Shown here: positions 11,230 through 22,365 of the stretch, piece by piece
How positions within the stretch are numbered: the first letter of the stretch is position 1
How the letters are laid out: each line of letters starts with the position of its first letter
NCBI GenBank assembly: GCA_946902985.2
Contig: OX336397.1
Span: forward strand, 153,133,890-153,197,889
DNA from: Meconema thalassinum
Taxonomy: Eukaryota; Arthropoda; Insecta; Orthoptera; Tettigoniidae
Length of the DNA: 64,000 nt
Direction of reading: 5' to 3'
Translations under genes and position numbers: made by a program
The notes under the pieces: generated by a model
What the model was told of the DNA's origin: nothing
The model's database searches: none
What the model saw: only the letters and a program-made list of their open reading frames with translations

Positions 11230-12010
11230 ATGTCTATTAATGCTTTATCGTGGTGGAAGCCATTTTTCAGTGTTGCCTTAGTAAACGAAATTTAAATGCT
11301 TTTCATTTGGTCAACATGATTGCACCCAATTGTTATGGGTGTTATTTCCTAAAACTGAAAGTATTGTGTGCTGCATTTCATAATTGTGCAGTAAAACTTG
11401 CTCAAAGCGGAAAATTGTCCAATGTGAATGTTATTTACGTTGTATAAAGCGGAATCTGTTCAACGCAGAAACGGAAAGAAATTTTGAATATAATTGTTCA
11501 AACCTTATTGTTTAAATGAAATGAAATACCAATGGGGACTTAATCATTTTATTGCGCCTTATGTCAATAAATTGAATTAATATACTGTATATTAATCGAT
11601 TATACTTCTAGTTTCGGCCACATTATGGCCATCCTCAGTAATTATTACACAGGCCTACAATTTTTTTTTTGTTCCGGGGATTTTGTAACTGATTTTAGGT
11701 ATACTTGGGTCGCTGAATCTAAATATAAAATCAATTTTTCTCTAACAGCTCTATTTTTTTAGATATAAGTTTTCCTCTATCACCTCTATTTGTTTAGATC
11801 TGTGTTGTTTTGTGTGCAGTTTTACACGAAATGTGCAGTTCTAACTCCATTTTGTGCAATTCTCAATCATAATATACAAGGACGTGGTCTTATCGTCAGT
11901 CTGATATCCTTGCTTCTTGTGCCCATGGGATAGCAGAGGTAAAACACACCACTGGGTTAGAAAAGTGTGGCCTAAGAGAGAAAGCATGGATGTTGGAAAA
12001 AAAAGGTCGA
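11230..12010. other. Non-coding stretch
   Basis: No gene was recognised. A motif gtttcggccacattatggcc with atcctcag lies near 11610, a type of sequence common in dispersed insect repeats. A T-rich tract lies at 11661. Confidence 0.4.
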
Positions 12011-12013
12011 ACG

Positions 12014-12558
12014 AGAGAAAACCATCTGTCCTCCACTGCATATCAAGCTGGGCCTTATGACGCAGTTTGTGAAGGCTCTTGATAAGAACGGATCATGCTT
12101 TGCATTTATAGGAAATAAAATGCCTCACTTGAGTATGGAAAAACTTAAAGCAGCGGTAATTGATGGCCCACAAATAAGACAAATAAGGATCCTGACTTCG
12201 TAAATTCGATGAATGAATCTGAGCTAAAAGCTGGACTTCATTTGTGTCAGTTGTAAAACAATTTCTAGGCAAACGCAAAGCCGAAAACTATGTTGAACTG
12301 GTAATAGAGATGCTTAACAGTTTGAAATCTCTTGAGTGCAACATGAGTATTAAGGTGCACTATTTACACAGCCACTTGGACCGTTTTCCTGAAAATTTAT
12401 CAGACAACAGTGATGAACAAGGTGAACGATTTCACCAGGATATTAAAACTGTGGAGGACCGCTACCAAGGTAGATGGGACTGCTGGAGCTTAAAAAGGGA
12501 CTGTTCCAAAATGCATTCAAGAATGTCACGGAGAAGAAGTTTCCGAAGTGTCCAGTGA
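12014..12558 (+). pseudogene. Remnant of an arthropod TE-associated protein (QGERFHQDI family)
   Basis: Two adjoining plus-strand frames make one recognisable protein tail. The first (about 12018-12200) includes HIKLGLMTQFVKALDKNG and PHLSMEKLKAAVIDGPQI. The second (12244-12558) includes VVKQFLGKRKAENY, MSIKVHYLHSHLD, ENLSDNSDEQGERFHQDIK and RYQGRWD. I recognise this order from multi-copy uncharacterised proteins found across arthropod genomes, which behave like parts of transposons. I do not know the superfamily or enzyme activity. A stop at 12201 and a one-base frame change break it. Confidence 0.7.
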
Positions 12559-12559
12559 C

Positions 12560-13179
12560 TGGTTGGTTTCATTCATGACTTTTTCTTCTAATGTTTGTAT
12601 ATAAACATTTTTGTATAATATCATAATGAAAATTCCGTGTTTGGTTTTTAATACCATCCGATAGTGTAATGTATATTTCACAAAAATGTCATATCTCAGA
12701 AATAGGAGCTCCTAGGCAAAAACTAATGGCATATTTGAATTTAGGGCATCAATTTCTTATAAAATCAGCTTAAAAAGCCCCAGCACCAAAATCACTGTTG
12801 ACCAGTGTTATCTAAAAGAAACTATCATAATTCCAAGCAAAGTTTGAATATATATCTCACAATGCTCGTAATGTTAAGTCATAAAGGTCATATCACTACG
12901 TATCAATGCTAACCAAGCATTTAGATTACAAACACCTTTGATTGTGAATCACTCAGTCTGTAGTTGTGAAATTAAAACGAAACTTAGTAAGAAAGAAGTA
13001 TCATAGAGAGGACGATACTGAAATGGGCGCAGGGCGCTAGGTAAAGATAGGGACAGGAACGTTTTCAATAAGGACCGAGGCAAATATGGTGATCTTCGTG
13101 TCCTGCATTATACGTTATAGTAGTTTCCTTATTTCCAATCATTACTTGTTGTTGCTTCATTTGAGGGGCTTGGATATCA
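12560..13179. other. Non-coding stretch
   Basis: AT-rich, no gene or bounded repeat recognised. Confidence 0.4.
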
Positions 13180-13545
13180 CGGTCATTTAGCCCGGTGTAC
13201 TTGGGCGTGTGTGTGTGAAATTTGTCTGATAACCTGTACTAGTGTGATGGCTGTATTAATGAGTTTAATTAAAGGGAGGACTTTGAGGGAGTTGGCCGTG
13301 GCCTTAAATAAGGAACCTTCCAGGAATTCTCCTGGAGTGGAAGAGGGAAACCACGGATAACCACTTCCAGGATGGCTGAGGTGGTAATCGTACCCACCTC
13401 TACTTAGAATGGCCTCACGTGACTGAGTGGACACTGATCCAACCCTCAGACCACAAATATATTTCTTTGCAGAGCTGGTAATCGAACACGGACCTCAGGG
13501 ATGACAACCATGAATACTAGCCACTGTGCAACGGGCCACCGAAAA
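13180..13545 (-). mobile_element. tRNA-derived SINE (family 1)
   Basis: Collinear with the copy at 10835-11222: gtctgataacctgtactagtg, gttggccgtggcctt (near 13296), gggaaaccacggataacca, then a tRNA-like head whose minus-strand B box lies near 13480 (tcgaacacgg forward). Confidence 0.72.
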
Positions 13546-13564
13546 ATAAGTTTTGCAGTTGTTA

Positions 13565-14180
13565 TTGGTAGATTTTGATCATGTATTTATGAGTGTTAAT
13601 TCGTCTGATAACCTGTGTTTGTGTGGTATCTGTAGTAGTTTGCCTAGGAGTATTTATTATGGTCTGGAAATGATCGATCAGAAGCGAGACTTCAAGTATT
13701 TTACCATTCCGGCATTTGCCTAGACGGAGAGTGGGAAGAATCCAGCAACCACCACAACCAGGATGGCCGCTGTCAGTGCCAGAATTCAAAACTTGAATCT
13801 CTTAAATTGCATTCCATAGTTGTCTACGTTAAGAAACGATGATAGTCGTTATAATAATAATCATATATATACAATATCTACCTTTTATTTTTCCCACTTC
13901 AACGCGGTCGGGGATGGGACGCAATGATTTTTTTCTTCCTTGTGGAGAGTGATTTAACGGCCAGATGCCCTTACTGACGCCAACCTCATGAGAGGAGTTA
14001 ATAAGAGATGAAATGAGTGAAGCAGAATGAAACTAGGCGAGGCATTGGAAGGGAGTGGCCGTAACCTATTAAAAGCTGCCGTCCTGGCATTTGCTTCGAG
14101 TTGAAGATGGGAAACCAAGGAGAACGGATCGAGCCCACGTCACTCAAAGTCCGTAAACATCTGGGCCCCAGCGATAATAA
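13565..14180. repeat. Further SINE fragments (families 1 and 2)
   Basis: 13575-13770 repeats the tctgataacctgtgtttgtg and gggaagaatccag parts of family 1. 13880-14010 is a minus-strand family 2 copy (ctcatgaggttggcgtcag, gggcatctggc). 14035-14150 again resembles the family 1 body (gggagtggccgtaacc, gggaaaccaaggag). Confidence 0.6.
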
Positions 14181-15085
14181 TAGTAATAATAATATCTCAG
14201 CCACAGGCCGCACAACACAGTTCCGGTTTTGCTGCATCAAAATTGGAGAATAGATCGCCTACCTCAAAAGATTTACAACAGGTAGCGTCGGCTTACGATG
14301 ATAATAATAATAACTCACAGATACCATATTGTCGTGACTGCGAGCCTCCCAGGTTCTGAACCCGAGACTGGAGTTCAGTACGAATCTCATTTAAAATTAT
14401 TATTATATGGTAATAGATGTATATAAGGAAGTTATGCTTATTAGTATCAGAGAAATGAGCCAGAAGTGTATGACAGGAAGTTTACACAGATTTTGGTATT
14501 ATTGACTGATTCATGAATCCAGTCTATTGTGCACTATGCACTATTTCAACAAATGAAACAGCATATCAAGCGGGTTCAATTAGTTGGACTTGCAGCCAAG
14601 TGAATGTTAGTATATGAAGCCACCACAAGCTTGGTTGGCAGCACCTACAGGGTGGTCAAATTGGAAATAACCACACACACTCAATAGAGTGGACTATGGT
14701 CATCTCTAGTTATTGTAATGACATCCAAGTTGTCGCACGGGAGCACTTAGTCTCCAGCCACCGCCTTGTACGTGTGTTAGAGTTCAGTCCCGTGGGGATA
14801 TTCCAGACTTCGTCTAGAAGTAAGACTTAGTAGAGCTGAATCAAGCAGCGTAAACTTCCGTCAGTATATTCAAAGTAACTGTAAATAGTATACATACAAC
14901 GAAAACTGTACTCAATTAAAACAGCTGTAATTTACGGGGAAGTAACATCTTTCTTTCCGGCGATTTCCTGGACCACCCTACAATCCAAACTCCCTATCTA
15001 GTAGCCACTCGGCTAATAAATAACAACAGAACTTATGTCAACCTGCCAGACCATCTCACAGGGCAGGTAAATTCAAGACAGTACA
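14181..15085. other. Unassigned stretch with a short inverted repeat
   Basis: No gene was recognised. A 10-bp inverted pair, cagggtggtc at 14648-14657 and gaccaccct at 14971-14979, brackets about 313 bp. It may mark a small DNA element or a solo LTR, but I could not find a target duplication. Confidence 0.35.
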
Positions 15086-15089
15086 AAAA

Positions 15090-15400
15090 AGGAGGATAAA
15101 TCATTCCGGTCACCTTCTCAGAATGAATTGTAACAGATTGACCAAACAAATGTTTGATTTCTTCCTAAACCGCAAAACAAAACCCACAGGGTTCAAAGAA
15201 ACTGAAAAAGACCCAGTAGAATAATTAATAATTGGCTACTCAATTGAAATGCTAAAATAATCATTAAGGACAAAAATATAAGGTTCCAGAACAAATCTAC
15301 ACTAAAATCCAAACCCCATTATATCGGGAGAAGAGAGGAAAAGAAGATCAGAAAGAATTAAGAGATACTGGACACAAAGGAATGAACAAGACCCAGAGAA
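15090..15400 (+). pseudogene. LINE C-terminal tail remnant
   Basis: One plus-strand frame shows HLLRMNCNRLTKQMFDFFLN followed by FKETEKDP, and after stops EERKRRSERIKRYW. This is the conserved tail found after the RT domain of RTE-like LINEs (GHLxRMxxNRLTKxxF ... ExxKDL). It is 5'-truncated and full of stops. Confidence 0.55.
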
Positions 15401-15487
15401 ATGATTGATTCTACGTACCGCAAACAGGGTGAAACGAAAGTATAATAGGCTAATAATCATAATCTCTACATATTATTTCCCATTTTA

Positions 15488-15592
15488 CAGGACCGGGGAC
15501 AGGGTGAGGAGAAACATTTCAAGGGGGCTGACGGTGGGATTTGAACCATTGCCCCTGCACGATAACGCGCGTAACCGTTCAGTTCAATAATG
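15488..15592 (-). mobile_element. tRNA-like SINE head
   Basis: On the minus strand, GGTTACGCGCGTTATC (A-box side) and GGTTCAAATCCCAC (B box) have the spacing of a tRNA pol III promoter. No clear body is seen, so this is a fragment or a diverged head. Confidence 0.55.
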
Positions 15593-16029
15593 ACAATAAT
15601 ATTTCTAATAGTATTTTGAACAGTCTGAATGGAAGAAAATATTTTGTATTTTTAATTGTGTTTTAAATTGTTATAGGTTAGTGTTCTATATATTAACCAC
15701 CTATCATAAGGATAATTTATCTTGTCAATGATGCTGATGGTTGAATCCGTCAGCCATTTACCAATTAATTAACCTCTGGAAGTGTTAATAATAGCCTACT
15801 GAAAACCAAATATTAATGAAATATATTTTAAAAATAGAAATGATTAGGCCTAATATTAATAAGTTTAAACAAGGAGTTCCGAGACGAACTAAAAAGCCTA
15901 CTTTTCTTAAAAGTTAAGATTCATGCCAATGCTTAATCTATATGGACCTATCTAGAATTATGACGAAATTAAGTTGGTAATATCGACTTTTCTATTTAGT
16001 CCGAAATGTAGCCTAATAAAGCGCTAGAG

Positions 16030-16968
16030 TTGGCAGCCCTGGTGACTGAATATATTTTAATTCCATCTCTTAAGGTACAGAATCAACATTGTCGTAATGT
16101 AGGCCTACCGCTACCGTCATGCGAATGTCATAACCTGAGAAACGAACTGTCCTCAAAAGACGAAATTATAAAGCTGCTAAAGGAAGATATTGCTAAGTTA
16201 ATGGAAGAGTTGAATAAATTAAAAGGAAACAGAGAGGAAAGCAAGGAAACTTGGTCGACAGTGATTGCTGGTAAGGTAAGATTGAATAAGCCTAGGCCTA
16301 TAAATGGAGTACATGTAACTGAAATTCCCGTCTCAAATTCATTTGGAGTGCTTGTCGAAGAAAATGATGACTTTCCTCAAGAAGAAAAGAAGAAAGTGAT
16401 AAAGAGAAAATCCAGGAAGATGCGGATATTTGCGGATAGCCACGGGCGAGATGTAGCAGCAAGCGTTTTGGAGAGAAGCCGAGAAATGGAGGTCACTTCG
16501 ACAGTGAAGCCAGGAGCTCAGATTGCAGAAGTCACGAACGGGATGATAGGAGAGTGTGCGTCCCTTACTGCAAAGGACTACGCAGTGATCATCGCTGGAG
16601 CAAACGACGTCTATAGAAATGAGAGTAAAAAGGTAATCAAAGATTTAAAGGGTACATTGCCATCCATGCAAAAAACAAATGTCATTATTGTAAATATTCC
16701 GCAGAGACACGATTTAATTCCCAAGTCATGTGTAAATGTAGAAATAGAGGCTACAAATGGAAAAATTCATAAAATTTGTAAGAGTTTTCCAAATGTCCAA
16801 ATTGTAGATGTAAGTAAATTAGACAGGAAGTTCCACACTCGGCATGGCCTACACTTAAATAGATTAGGAAAAGAGTATCTTAGTGATGAAATCTGCAAAA
16901 TTGTAAATTCAAATGGTAAGAATAATTCAACAGTAATATCATTAGAGTGGAAGCAGGGAAACTGGTAG
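16030..16968 (+). CDS. LINE ORF1, SGNH/GDSL esterase-type RNA-binding protein
   Basis: ORF1 of the CR1-like element, open for 312 codons. It has a lysine/glutamate-rich coiled-coil segment (about residues 40-68: SKDEIIKLLKEDIAKLMEEL), then an SGNH hydrolase fold. The blocks are RIFADSHGRD (block I with the nucleophile Ser), IAGANDVY (block III) and RHGLHLNRLGKEYLS (block V with the catalytic His). Esterase ORF1 proteins of CR1 elements bind RNA and membranes in the retrotransposition particle. The open frame begins with a non-ATG codon in sequence not shared with copy 2, and the first ATG is near 16201. The start is therefore missing or displaced by 5' truncation, and this copy may make a shortened ORF1. 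Confidence 0.85.
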   Translation: MAALVTEYILIPSLKVQNQHCRNVGLPLPSCECHNLRNELSSKDEIIKLLKEDIAKLMEELNKLKGNREESKETWSTVIAGKVRLNKPRPINGVHVTEIPVSNSFGVLVEENDDFPQEEKKKVIKRKSRKMRIFADSHGRDVAASVLERSREMEVTSTVKPGAQIAEVTNGMIGECASLTAKDYAVIIAGANDVYRNESKKVIKDLKGTLPSMQKTNVIIVNIPQRHDLIPKSCVNVEIEATNGKIHKICKSFPNVQIVDVSKLDRKFHTRHGLHLNRLGKEYLSDEICKIVNSNGKNNSTVISLEWKQGNW

Positions 16969-19900
16969 AAGAAGCCAAACGTGAGGTTTGGCATTCACAT
17001 CTTTTGAAGTCAAATTTAACGGAGTGCAACAATGGTATTTCGGATTTGTCTAGCAACAATAATAATAACAATTATGATAATAATAATGTAAATAAATCAC
17101 CAACACAAGCTTGCAAAAGTAACAAATTTAAAATTTACCACCAGAATGTCCAGTCTCTTTATAATAAAATTGATTACATAAATCTAATGCTTAAAAATGA
17201 ACTTAAAGACATCTCAGCACTATGTATTTCAGAACATTGGCTGAAAGAGGAACAACTCGAATTAATTCAATTCCCAGGGTTTATACAAGCTAGTAAATAC
17301 TCTAGATCTAATATTAGCCATGGTGGTACTTGCATCTTCTTAAGAAATAATTTAGATCATGAACAGATAACAGCTTATGATTATCTAATTATGGAACAGG
17401 ATTTTGAATTCTCTGCCGTAAAAATTCAGCAGTTTAAGTTAATAATTGTATGCGTATACCGTTCTCCGTCAGGAAAGTTTCCTCTATTTATAGATAAACT
17501 AGAATTGTTACTCAATAACATGAGCAAAGTAAATTTCGATATAATAATTTGTGGGGATGTAAATGTGGATTTCTTAAAACTTGATAGAAATTGTGAATTA
17601 TTAAACCAGTTACTAATTTCCTATGGACTGAAACCTACAGTAAATACACCAACAAGAATAACAAAATTTAGTAAAACCACTCCTGATCAAATTTTTATAA
17701 ATACAGATAAATATCACCATTCAATAGAAGTCTATTGTCCGGGTTTTAGTGACCACCATGGACAAATACTGAGTTTTGAAGTATCCGAAGTAATCAATAA
17801 TAATGATAATGGAGTAAAATCAAAGTGCAGGTCATTCACTGAATCAAATGTTACATATTTCAATGACTTATTAAATAAGGAAACATGGTCAGAAATTTAT
17901 GAACTAGAAAATGTAAATGATAAATTTAATGCATTTAACAGTACCCTAAAACACTATTTTGAAATAGCATTCCCCTTTAAACGAAGAACTGTTCAAAATA
18001 ACAAAACTAGCAATTGGATAACAACAGGGATTATAAATTCATGTCAAAGAAAGAAATTTCTACACAAATTATATAAACAATACCACACAACACCTGAATT
18101 CAATTTATACTACAAAAAATACACTAGCATATTAAATAAGGTAATAAGACTAGCAAAGAAAATGCATAATGATAATTTTATTTCCCAATCATCTAATAAA
18201 AACAGGGCTATGTGGTCTGTAATAAAGAAAGAAACTGGAAAATCTGCTAAAATACAAAGGAACATTACACTGACCAGAAATAATAAAGTGATTAATAATC
18301 CAGAGGAAATAGCAAACACTTTTAATGACTATTTTCTGGAAATTCCGCAAAAATTATTAAATAAATCACAGGTAAATACACTAAATTCTAATAATAATAT
18401 AAATATATGCAGTGATTCTTTATTTATAAATCATGTCACAAGTGAAGAGGTAAGAATAGTTATAAAAGAGCTAAAAAATAAATTCTGTGCTGGCATTGAT
18501 GGCATCCCTGATGCAATTTTAAAGAAATGTGCAGAAAATATAATAAATCCACTTACGCACTTAATAAACAGTTCAATTCTCTCAGGAACTTACCCGGATA
18601 TTTTGAAGTTATCAAAAGTAATTCCAGTGCACAAAAATGGTTCAAAAGATGAATTAGATAACTATCGTCCTATTACCTTACCAACTGGTATTGCAAAAAT
18701 TGTGGAAAAAATTATGTATAAGAGACTGATAAGTTTCATAGAAAAAAATAAAATATTATCAAACTCACAACATGGATTTAGAACGGAAAAATCTACACAG
18801 ACAGCAATTTACGAATGTAGTAATAGTATACTGAAATTAATTGACAATAAGGAACATGTAACTGGCCTATTCTTGGATTTATCGAAAGCATTTGATGTAG
18901 TTGACCATAAAATCCTCCTTACCAAACTAAATCAATATGGTGTTAGAGGTCTAGCTAATAAATGGATAGAGTCTTACTTAACAAGGCGTAAACAAATAGT
19001 AAGCTTGAGACACAAGGATGATGGAACCAAATTACTTAATGAAACATTGTCCAATGAGGGAATTATTGAATTTGGAGTACCCCAGGGATCGGTTTTGGGC
19101 CCACTACTCTTTCTTCTATATATCAATGATATAACACAGAACGTTCATTCACATAAGGAAATTCTGTTTGCGGACGATACAACACTCGTAATAAAAGGTG
19201 AAACTAAACAGGTCATACAGCAGTCTGCTGACTCCGTTACAGGAGAGTTAACCAAATGGTCACAAGATAATCGCCTCATAATAAACTATAAAAAGACAGT
19301 ATGTCTAAATTTCCACACTATACAGAATAGGAATCCTGCGATGCCCAATATAACATTAAATGGTCATCAAATAGAAAATAAATCAGAAACAAAGTTTTTA
19401 GGACTATGGATACAACAAGACTTGAAATGGAATAAACATATACAATATCTGAATACTAAACTGAACTCGATGTGCTTTGCGTTACGTATTTTGAAAACCT
19501 GCACTAGCATGCACACATTAAGAAATACTTATTTTGCTTATTTCCATTCATACTTAAGATATGGGATCATATTTTGGGGTATGTCGCCAGATGTACTAAG
19601 CACGTTTAGGATACAAAAGAGAGCGATTAGAATTATGGCAAATGTACACTCTAGAGAATCATGTAGACCTCTGTTTAAAGATTTAAACATTCTCCCACTG
19701 CCCTGCATATATATCTTTGAAAGTATTATGTTTTTTAAAAAGAATTTAATGAATAAAGATGTTTTTCTTAAAACAAACAATGATGTTCATAGGCATAACA
19801 CAAGACAAAATCAAAACATTCATATTTCACACACACACACAAGCATATATCAAAAAGGAACTTTTCACACTGGAGTTAAATTATACAATAAACTACCCCA

Positions 19901-20314
19901 GTATATAAAACTGGCCCCAAAAATAAAAACCTTTGATAGAATGTTGAAAGCTTATCTGCAGTGCCATTGTTTTTACTCAGTAGTTGAATATTTTAGCGTA
20001 TAGGAGTGATGGAATCTATAACTATATTTTACTTTTTTAATTTAATTTTAATACCTAGCTGTATGTTGTTGTATTTATAGAATTAAGTTTTCATATTATG
20101 ATAATAGAGTGAGGTGTAAATAGTTGTGCAATAAGATTGTATCTATTAAGATTTGCTATTATAATAAGTTATAAATAGTTTTAATCTTAGTAATATATAC
20201 CTGTTAGTTCTTTTATTTTATGCATGTAAATTCTGACGTGTCCTATATCAAAAATGTATTGAATGCATGTATTTGATCAAATGGAATTAATAAAAATCTA
20301 TCTATCTATCTATC
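16085..20314 (+). mobile_element. CR1-like LINE, copy 1, coding capacity largely intact
   Basis: This non-LTR retrotransposon has ORF1 (esterase type) and ORF2 (endonuclease plus RT) both open, a short 3' UTR and a tail of TCTA units at 20296-20314. Homology to the second copy starts near 16090 (ttgtcgtaatgtaggcc). The second copy has a different upstream sequence with an ATG at 22366, so copy 1 appears to be 5'-truncated inside ORF1. No target-site duplication was seen, which is usual for elements ending in microsatellite tails. Intact ORF2 suggests a recent insertion. Confidence 0.9.
16947..20003 (+). CDS. LINE ORF2, endonuclease plus reverse transcriptase
   Basis: About 1018 codons without a stop. 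The N-terminal exonuclease-endonuclease-phosphatase domain (about residues 62-280) keeps its catalytic set: QN at 65-66, Glu96 in SEHWL, Asp204/Asn206 in CGDVN, Asp247 in TPDQI, and Asp269/His270 in SDHH. The RT has NYRPITLPTG, QHGFRTEKST, motif A LDLSKAFDVVDH (about 640), motif B GVPQGSVLGPLLF (about 711) and motif C LFADDT (about 741). It nicks target DNA and primes cDNA there. It overlaps ORF1 by 22 bp in another frame. The frame opens at a GTG, and the first ATG lies after the QN motif, so translation likely depends on frameshifting or termination-reinitiation at the overlap. Confidence 0.93.
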   Translation: MEAGKLVEEAKREVWHSHLLKSNLTECNNGISDLSSNNNNNNYDNNNVNKSPTQACKSNKFKIYHQNVQSLYNKIDYINLMLKNELKDISALCISEHWLKEEQLELIQFPGFIQASKYSRSNISHGGTCIFLRNNLDHEQITAYDYLIMEQDFEFSAVKIQQFKLIIVCVYRSPSGKFPLFIDKLELLLNNMSKVNFDIIICGDVNVDFLKLDRNCELLNQLLISYGLKPTVNTPTRITKFSKTTPDQIFINTDKYHHSIEVYCPGFSDHHGQILSFEVSEVINNNDNGVKSKCRSFTESNVTYFNDLLNKETWSEIYELENVNDKFNAFNSTLKHYFEIAFPFKRRTVQNNKTSNWITTGIINSCQRKKFLHKLYKQYHTTPEFNLYYKKYTSILNKVIRLAKKMHNDNFISQSSNKNRAMWSVIKKETGKSAKIQRNITLTRNNKVINNPEEIANTFNDYFLEIPQKLLNKSQVNTLNSNNNINICSDSLFINHVTSEEVRIVIKELKNKFCAGIDGIPDAILKKCAENIINPLTHLINSSILSGTYPDILKLSKVIPVHKNGSKDELDNYRPITLPTGIAKIVEKIMYKRLISFIEKNKILSNSQHGFRTEKSTQTAIYECSNSILKLIDNKEHVTGLFLDLSKAFDVVDHKILLTKLNQYGVRGLANKWIESYLTRRKQIVSLRHKDDGTKLLNETLSNEGIIEFGVPQGSVLGPLLFLLYINDITQNVHSHKEILFADDTTLVIKGETKQVIQQSADSVTGELTKWSQDNRLIINYKKTVCLNFHTIQNRNPAMPNITLNGHQIENKSETKFLGLWIQQDLKWNKHIQYLNTKLNSMCFALRILKTCTSMHTLRNTYFAYFHSYLRYGIIFWGMSPDVLSTFRIQKRAIRIMANVHSRESCRPLFKDLNILPLPCIYIFESIMFFKKNLMNKDVFLKTNNDVHRHNTRQNQNIHISHTHTSIYQKGTFHTGVKLYNKLPQYIKLAPKIKTFDRMLKAYLQCHCFYSVVEYFSV

Positions 20315-21247
20315 ATTAAAAATTTGGTTGAAGTCCAATGGATAGTATGGAAGTTACATGCAGTTATATATTGGATCTGTCAGCGCGCGTAAAATCATGT
20401 TGGCAACAATGCCAAACATCGTCTCATGGAAATTAAGCTGAAATATTATTATCTATATGTGTGCCAATTTTGGAATATCTCCCATGCATAGGTACCTTTC
20501 AAGATATCCAACATGGAGCTCAAATTTCAATTGTGTTTTTTCAGCAGTTGGTAGCACTGACTTAATTTTCAAATATGGGCTTGAGATATTCAGGTAGGCC
20601 TATAATTATTTACTCGTAACAAATTTTGTTTCAATGGCTGCAGCCGTTGAGGAGTTGATAAGGGGGGGGGGGGAGGGGGGGGGGGGGGGAGGGGAAACAC
20701 ACAACACACATTTGCCACGATCGATGGCGTGTGGGCAAGATGGCGTCACAGTGAAAGTGTAGTGAAATAGCAGCTAGTGTAAATATTAGATAGAAGTGGT
20801 AAAATATTATAACAGATGTTTAAAATCTATAAAGTTACTTTCCTTAGATCAAGTGTAATACGGAATATTGATAGTATTTAGAAATTCTTATTGATAATTT
20901 AATAAACTTAAACTAAGTTGTGGGAACGTGTATCCAAAGATTCGGTGACTTCTTCAATCACTGTTTGAACCAAGTAGAGCAGTGGTGCTTTTACGAGACT
21001 TCACCCGATTGGAAGATATACGTATTTCACATTCTTCTTTATTGGTAGGAAATTAGATTAATTCTATTGGCAACTCCAGCTATCTGATATGACATCTAGC
21101 GGTAAAAATAAGAAACTTACCAAGTAGGGTACATTTGTCACGTGGTGACTGTTTGTATATGGTTTCTTGTATTGGTAAACAGATCGTGGTAAATTGTTCG
21201 TGTCTTTATACATAAGTAATAAGTTTTACTCGTGGATAGAGTGAAAA
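20315..21247. other. Non-coding stretch before the THAP exon
   Basis: No gene was seen. It holds the G-run at 20662-20694 and, downstream, gcgtgtgggcaagatggcg (near 20727), a GATGGCG motif of the kind found near insect promoters. It could be the 5' flank of the THAP exon, but no transcription start is provable. Confidence 0.35.
20662..20694 (+). repeat. Poly-G tract, G-quadruplex potential
   Basis: About 31 G in 33 bases, interrupted only by single A residues. Long G-runs can fold into quadruplexes, and they are also prone to assembly and polymerase errors. Confidence 0.85.
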
Positions 21248-21385
21248 ATGAGTAAAAGCAAAGTGTATTGCTCAGTTTACGGCTGTAAGTCGATGTATAA
21301 GAGGGCTGCGGACATACGTTTTCATCAATTTCCAAAAGATGCAAATAGCAATAGCCGAAATGTGATGATACCTAATAATACCTAA
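21248..21385 (+). CDS. THAP-type zinc finger, first exon or fragment
   Basis: An ATG opens 45 codons starting MSKSKVYCSVYGCKSMYK and then RFHQFPKD. THAP domains begin with C-x2-4-C near residue 10 followed by a FHxFP block, and both are present (Cys8, Cys13, FHQFPKD at 25-31). THAP proteins bind DNA, and some are P-element transposases. The frame stops at 21383, before the second half of the C2CH set, so either the exon is spliced (a weak GT lies at 21361) or this is a pseudogene. It is too short to judge by frame statistics. Confidence 0.6.
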   Translation: MSKSKVYCSVYGCKSMYKRAADIRFHQFPKDANSNSRNVMIPNNT

Positions 21386-22365
21386 TACCTAATAATAATA
21401 CCTTTCCACCCCGGGAAGATTCTAACACTTGTCGAGGTAGACAGACAGAAGGCCTGCGACGTAAAGCCAGCGAAGGTTATTCAGTTTAAAAACAGCTGTT
21501 ACGATGGGCGCGCTGGTAAGATTGAAGTTACTTGAATTATTGGCTGCTTGGTAGGGAGAAGGGATGAGTTTAACTTGTATTAAAACTCGGGGGGCGACAG
21601 GAATTGCTTGATTTGGATGGTTAAAAGGTGGGTTTGGTGTTGAATATTTGAATGGTAGCGGAATCACTCATTCTACAGTGCCCACGGGGAGGCAAATTAG
21701 GCCTATATGACTCGTAGTGGAATAGCTCGAATATCGAAGAACTTAGCGATTACAAGGTGTAGGCTTGGCGGAAAGGCTGGCGATCATCAGTTTGACATCA
21801 ATTCACGATATAAGTCGGAGCTTGGAACAGTGGCGTCTGGTTTGCGTGGATGCTAGTCTCGGAATGATAAAAGTAGCACAGCTTCGGTGTGTTATTTATT
21901 TGTTTATGTACCGTATTTCTCTATTTGAATGTCCTCGGCGTTGACTCAGGATCGATATTTACATTATATTGCGCATAATAGTACCGAAATAATGTCCAAA
22001 GTGTAGCCCTGTGTAAATTTGAATCAGCTGATCTACATCACCCATAAAAACTGATGCTTGATAATATGCAAATGACACCAAAAAATCCAGTGGAACACAC
22101 AAATTAGATCACGTGTATCGCACAGTTATACATATATACAATTAAAAATAACACTGTCATTACTTTAGAGACCATATTTACTGATTATAACCGAAAAATA
22201 AAAAGTGTTCCATATCAAACGCGTGTTATTGAGTATTTTAAACCCTACTTATTCAGACCGACCGCAGCGCCCCAAGTGTTAGTTTGAGTTGCCAATTAGG
22301 TAGTAATAATTAAAATAAATTTAGTGTAATTTGGTGTGAACATCTAGGCTAACTTAGATCTCTAG
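21386..22365. other. Non-coding stretch upstream of LINE copy 2
   Basis: Includes a short taataatacc repeat at 21371-21402. No gene was recognised. The part from about 22250 may be the 5' UTR of LINE copy 2, because an ATG-initiated ORF1 start follows at 22366. Confidence 0.4.

Noticed and set aside
10847..11295. Two overlapping plus-strand frames of about 110 codons
   Set aside because: They lie wholly inside a tRNA-derived SINE and its tail.
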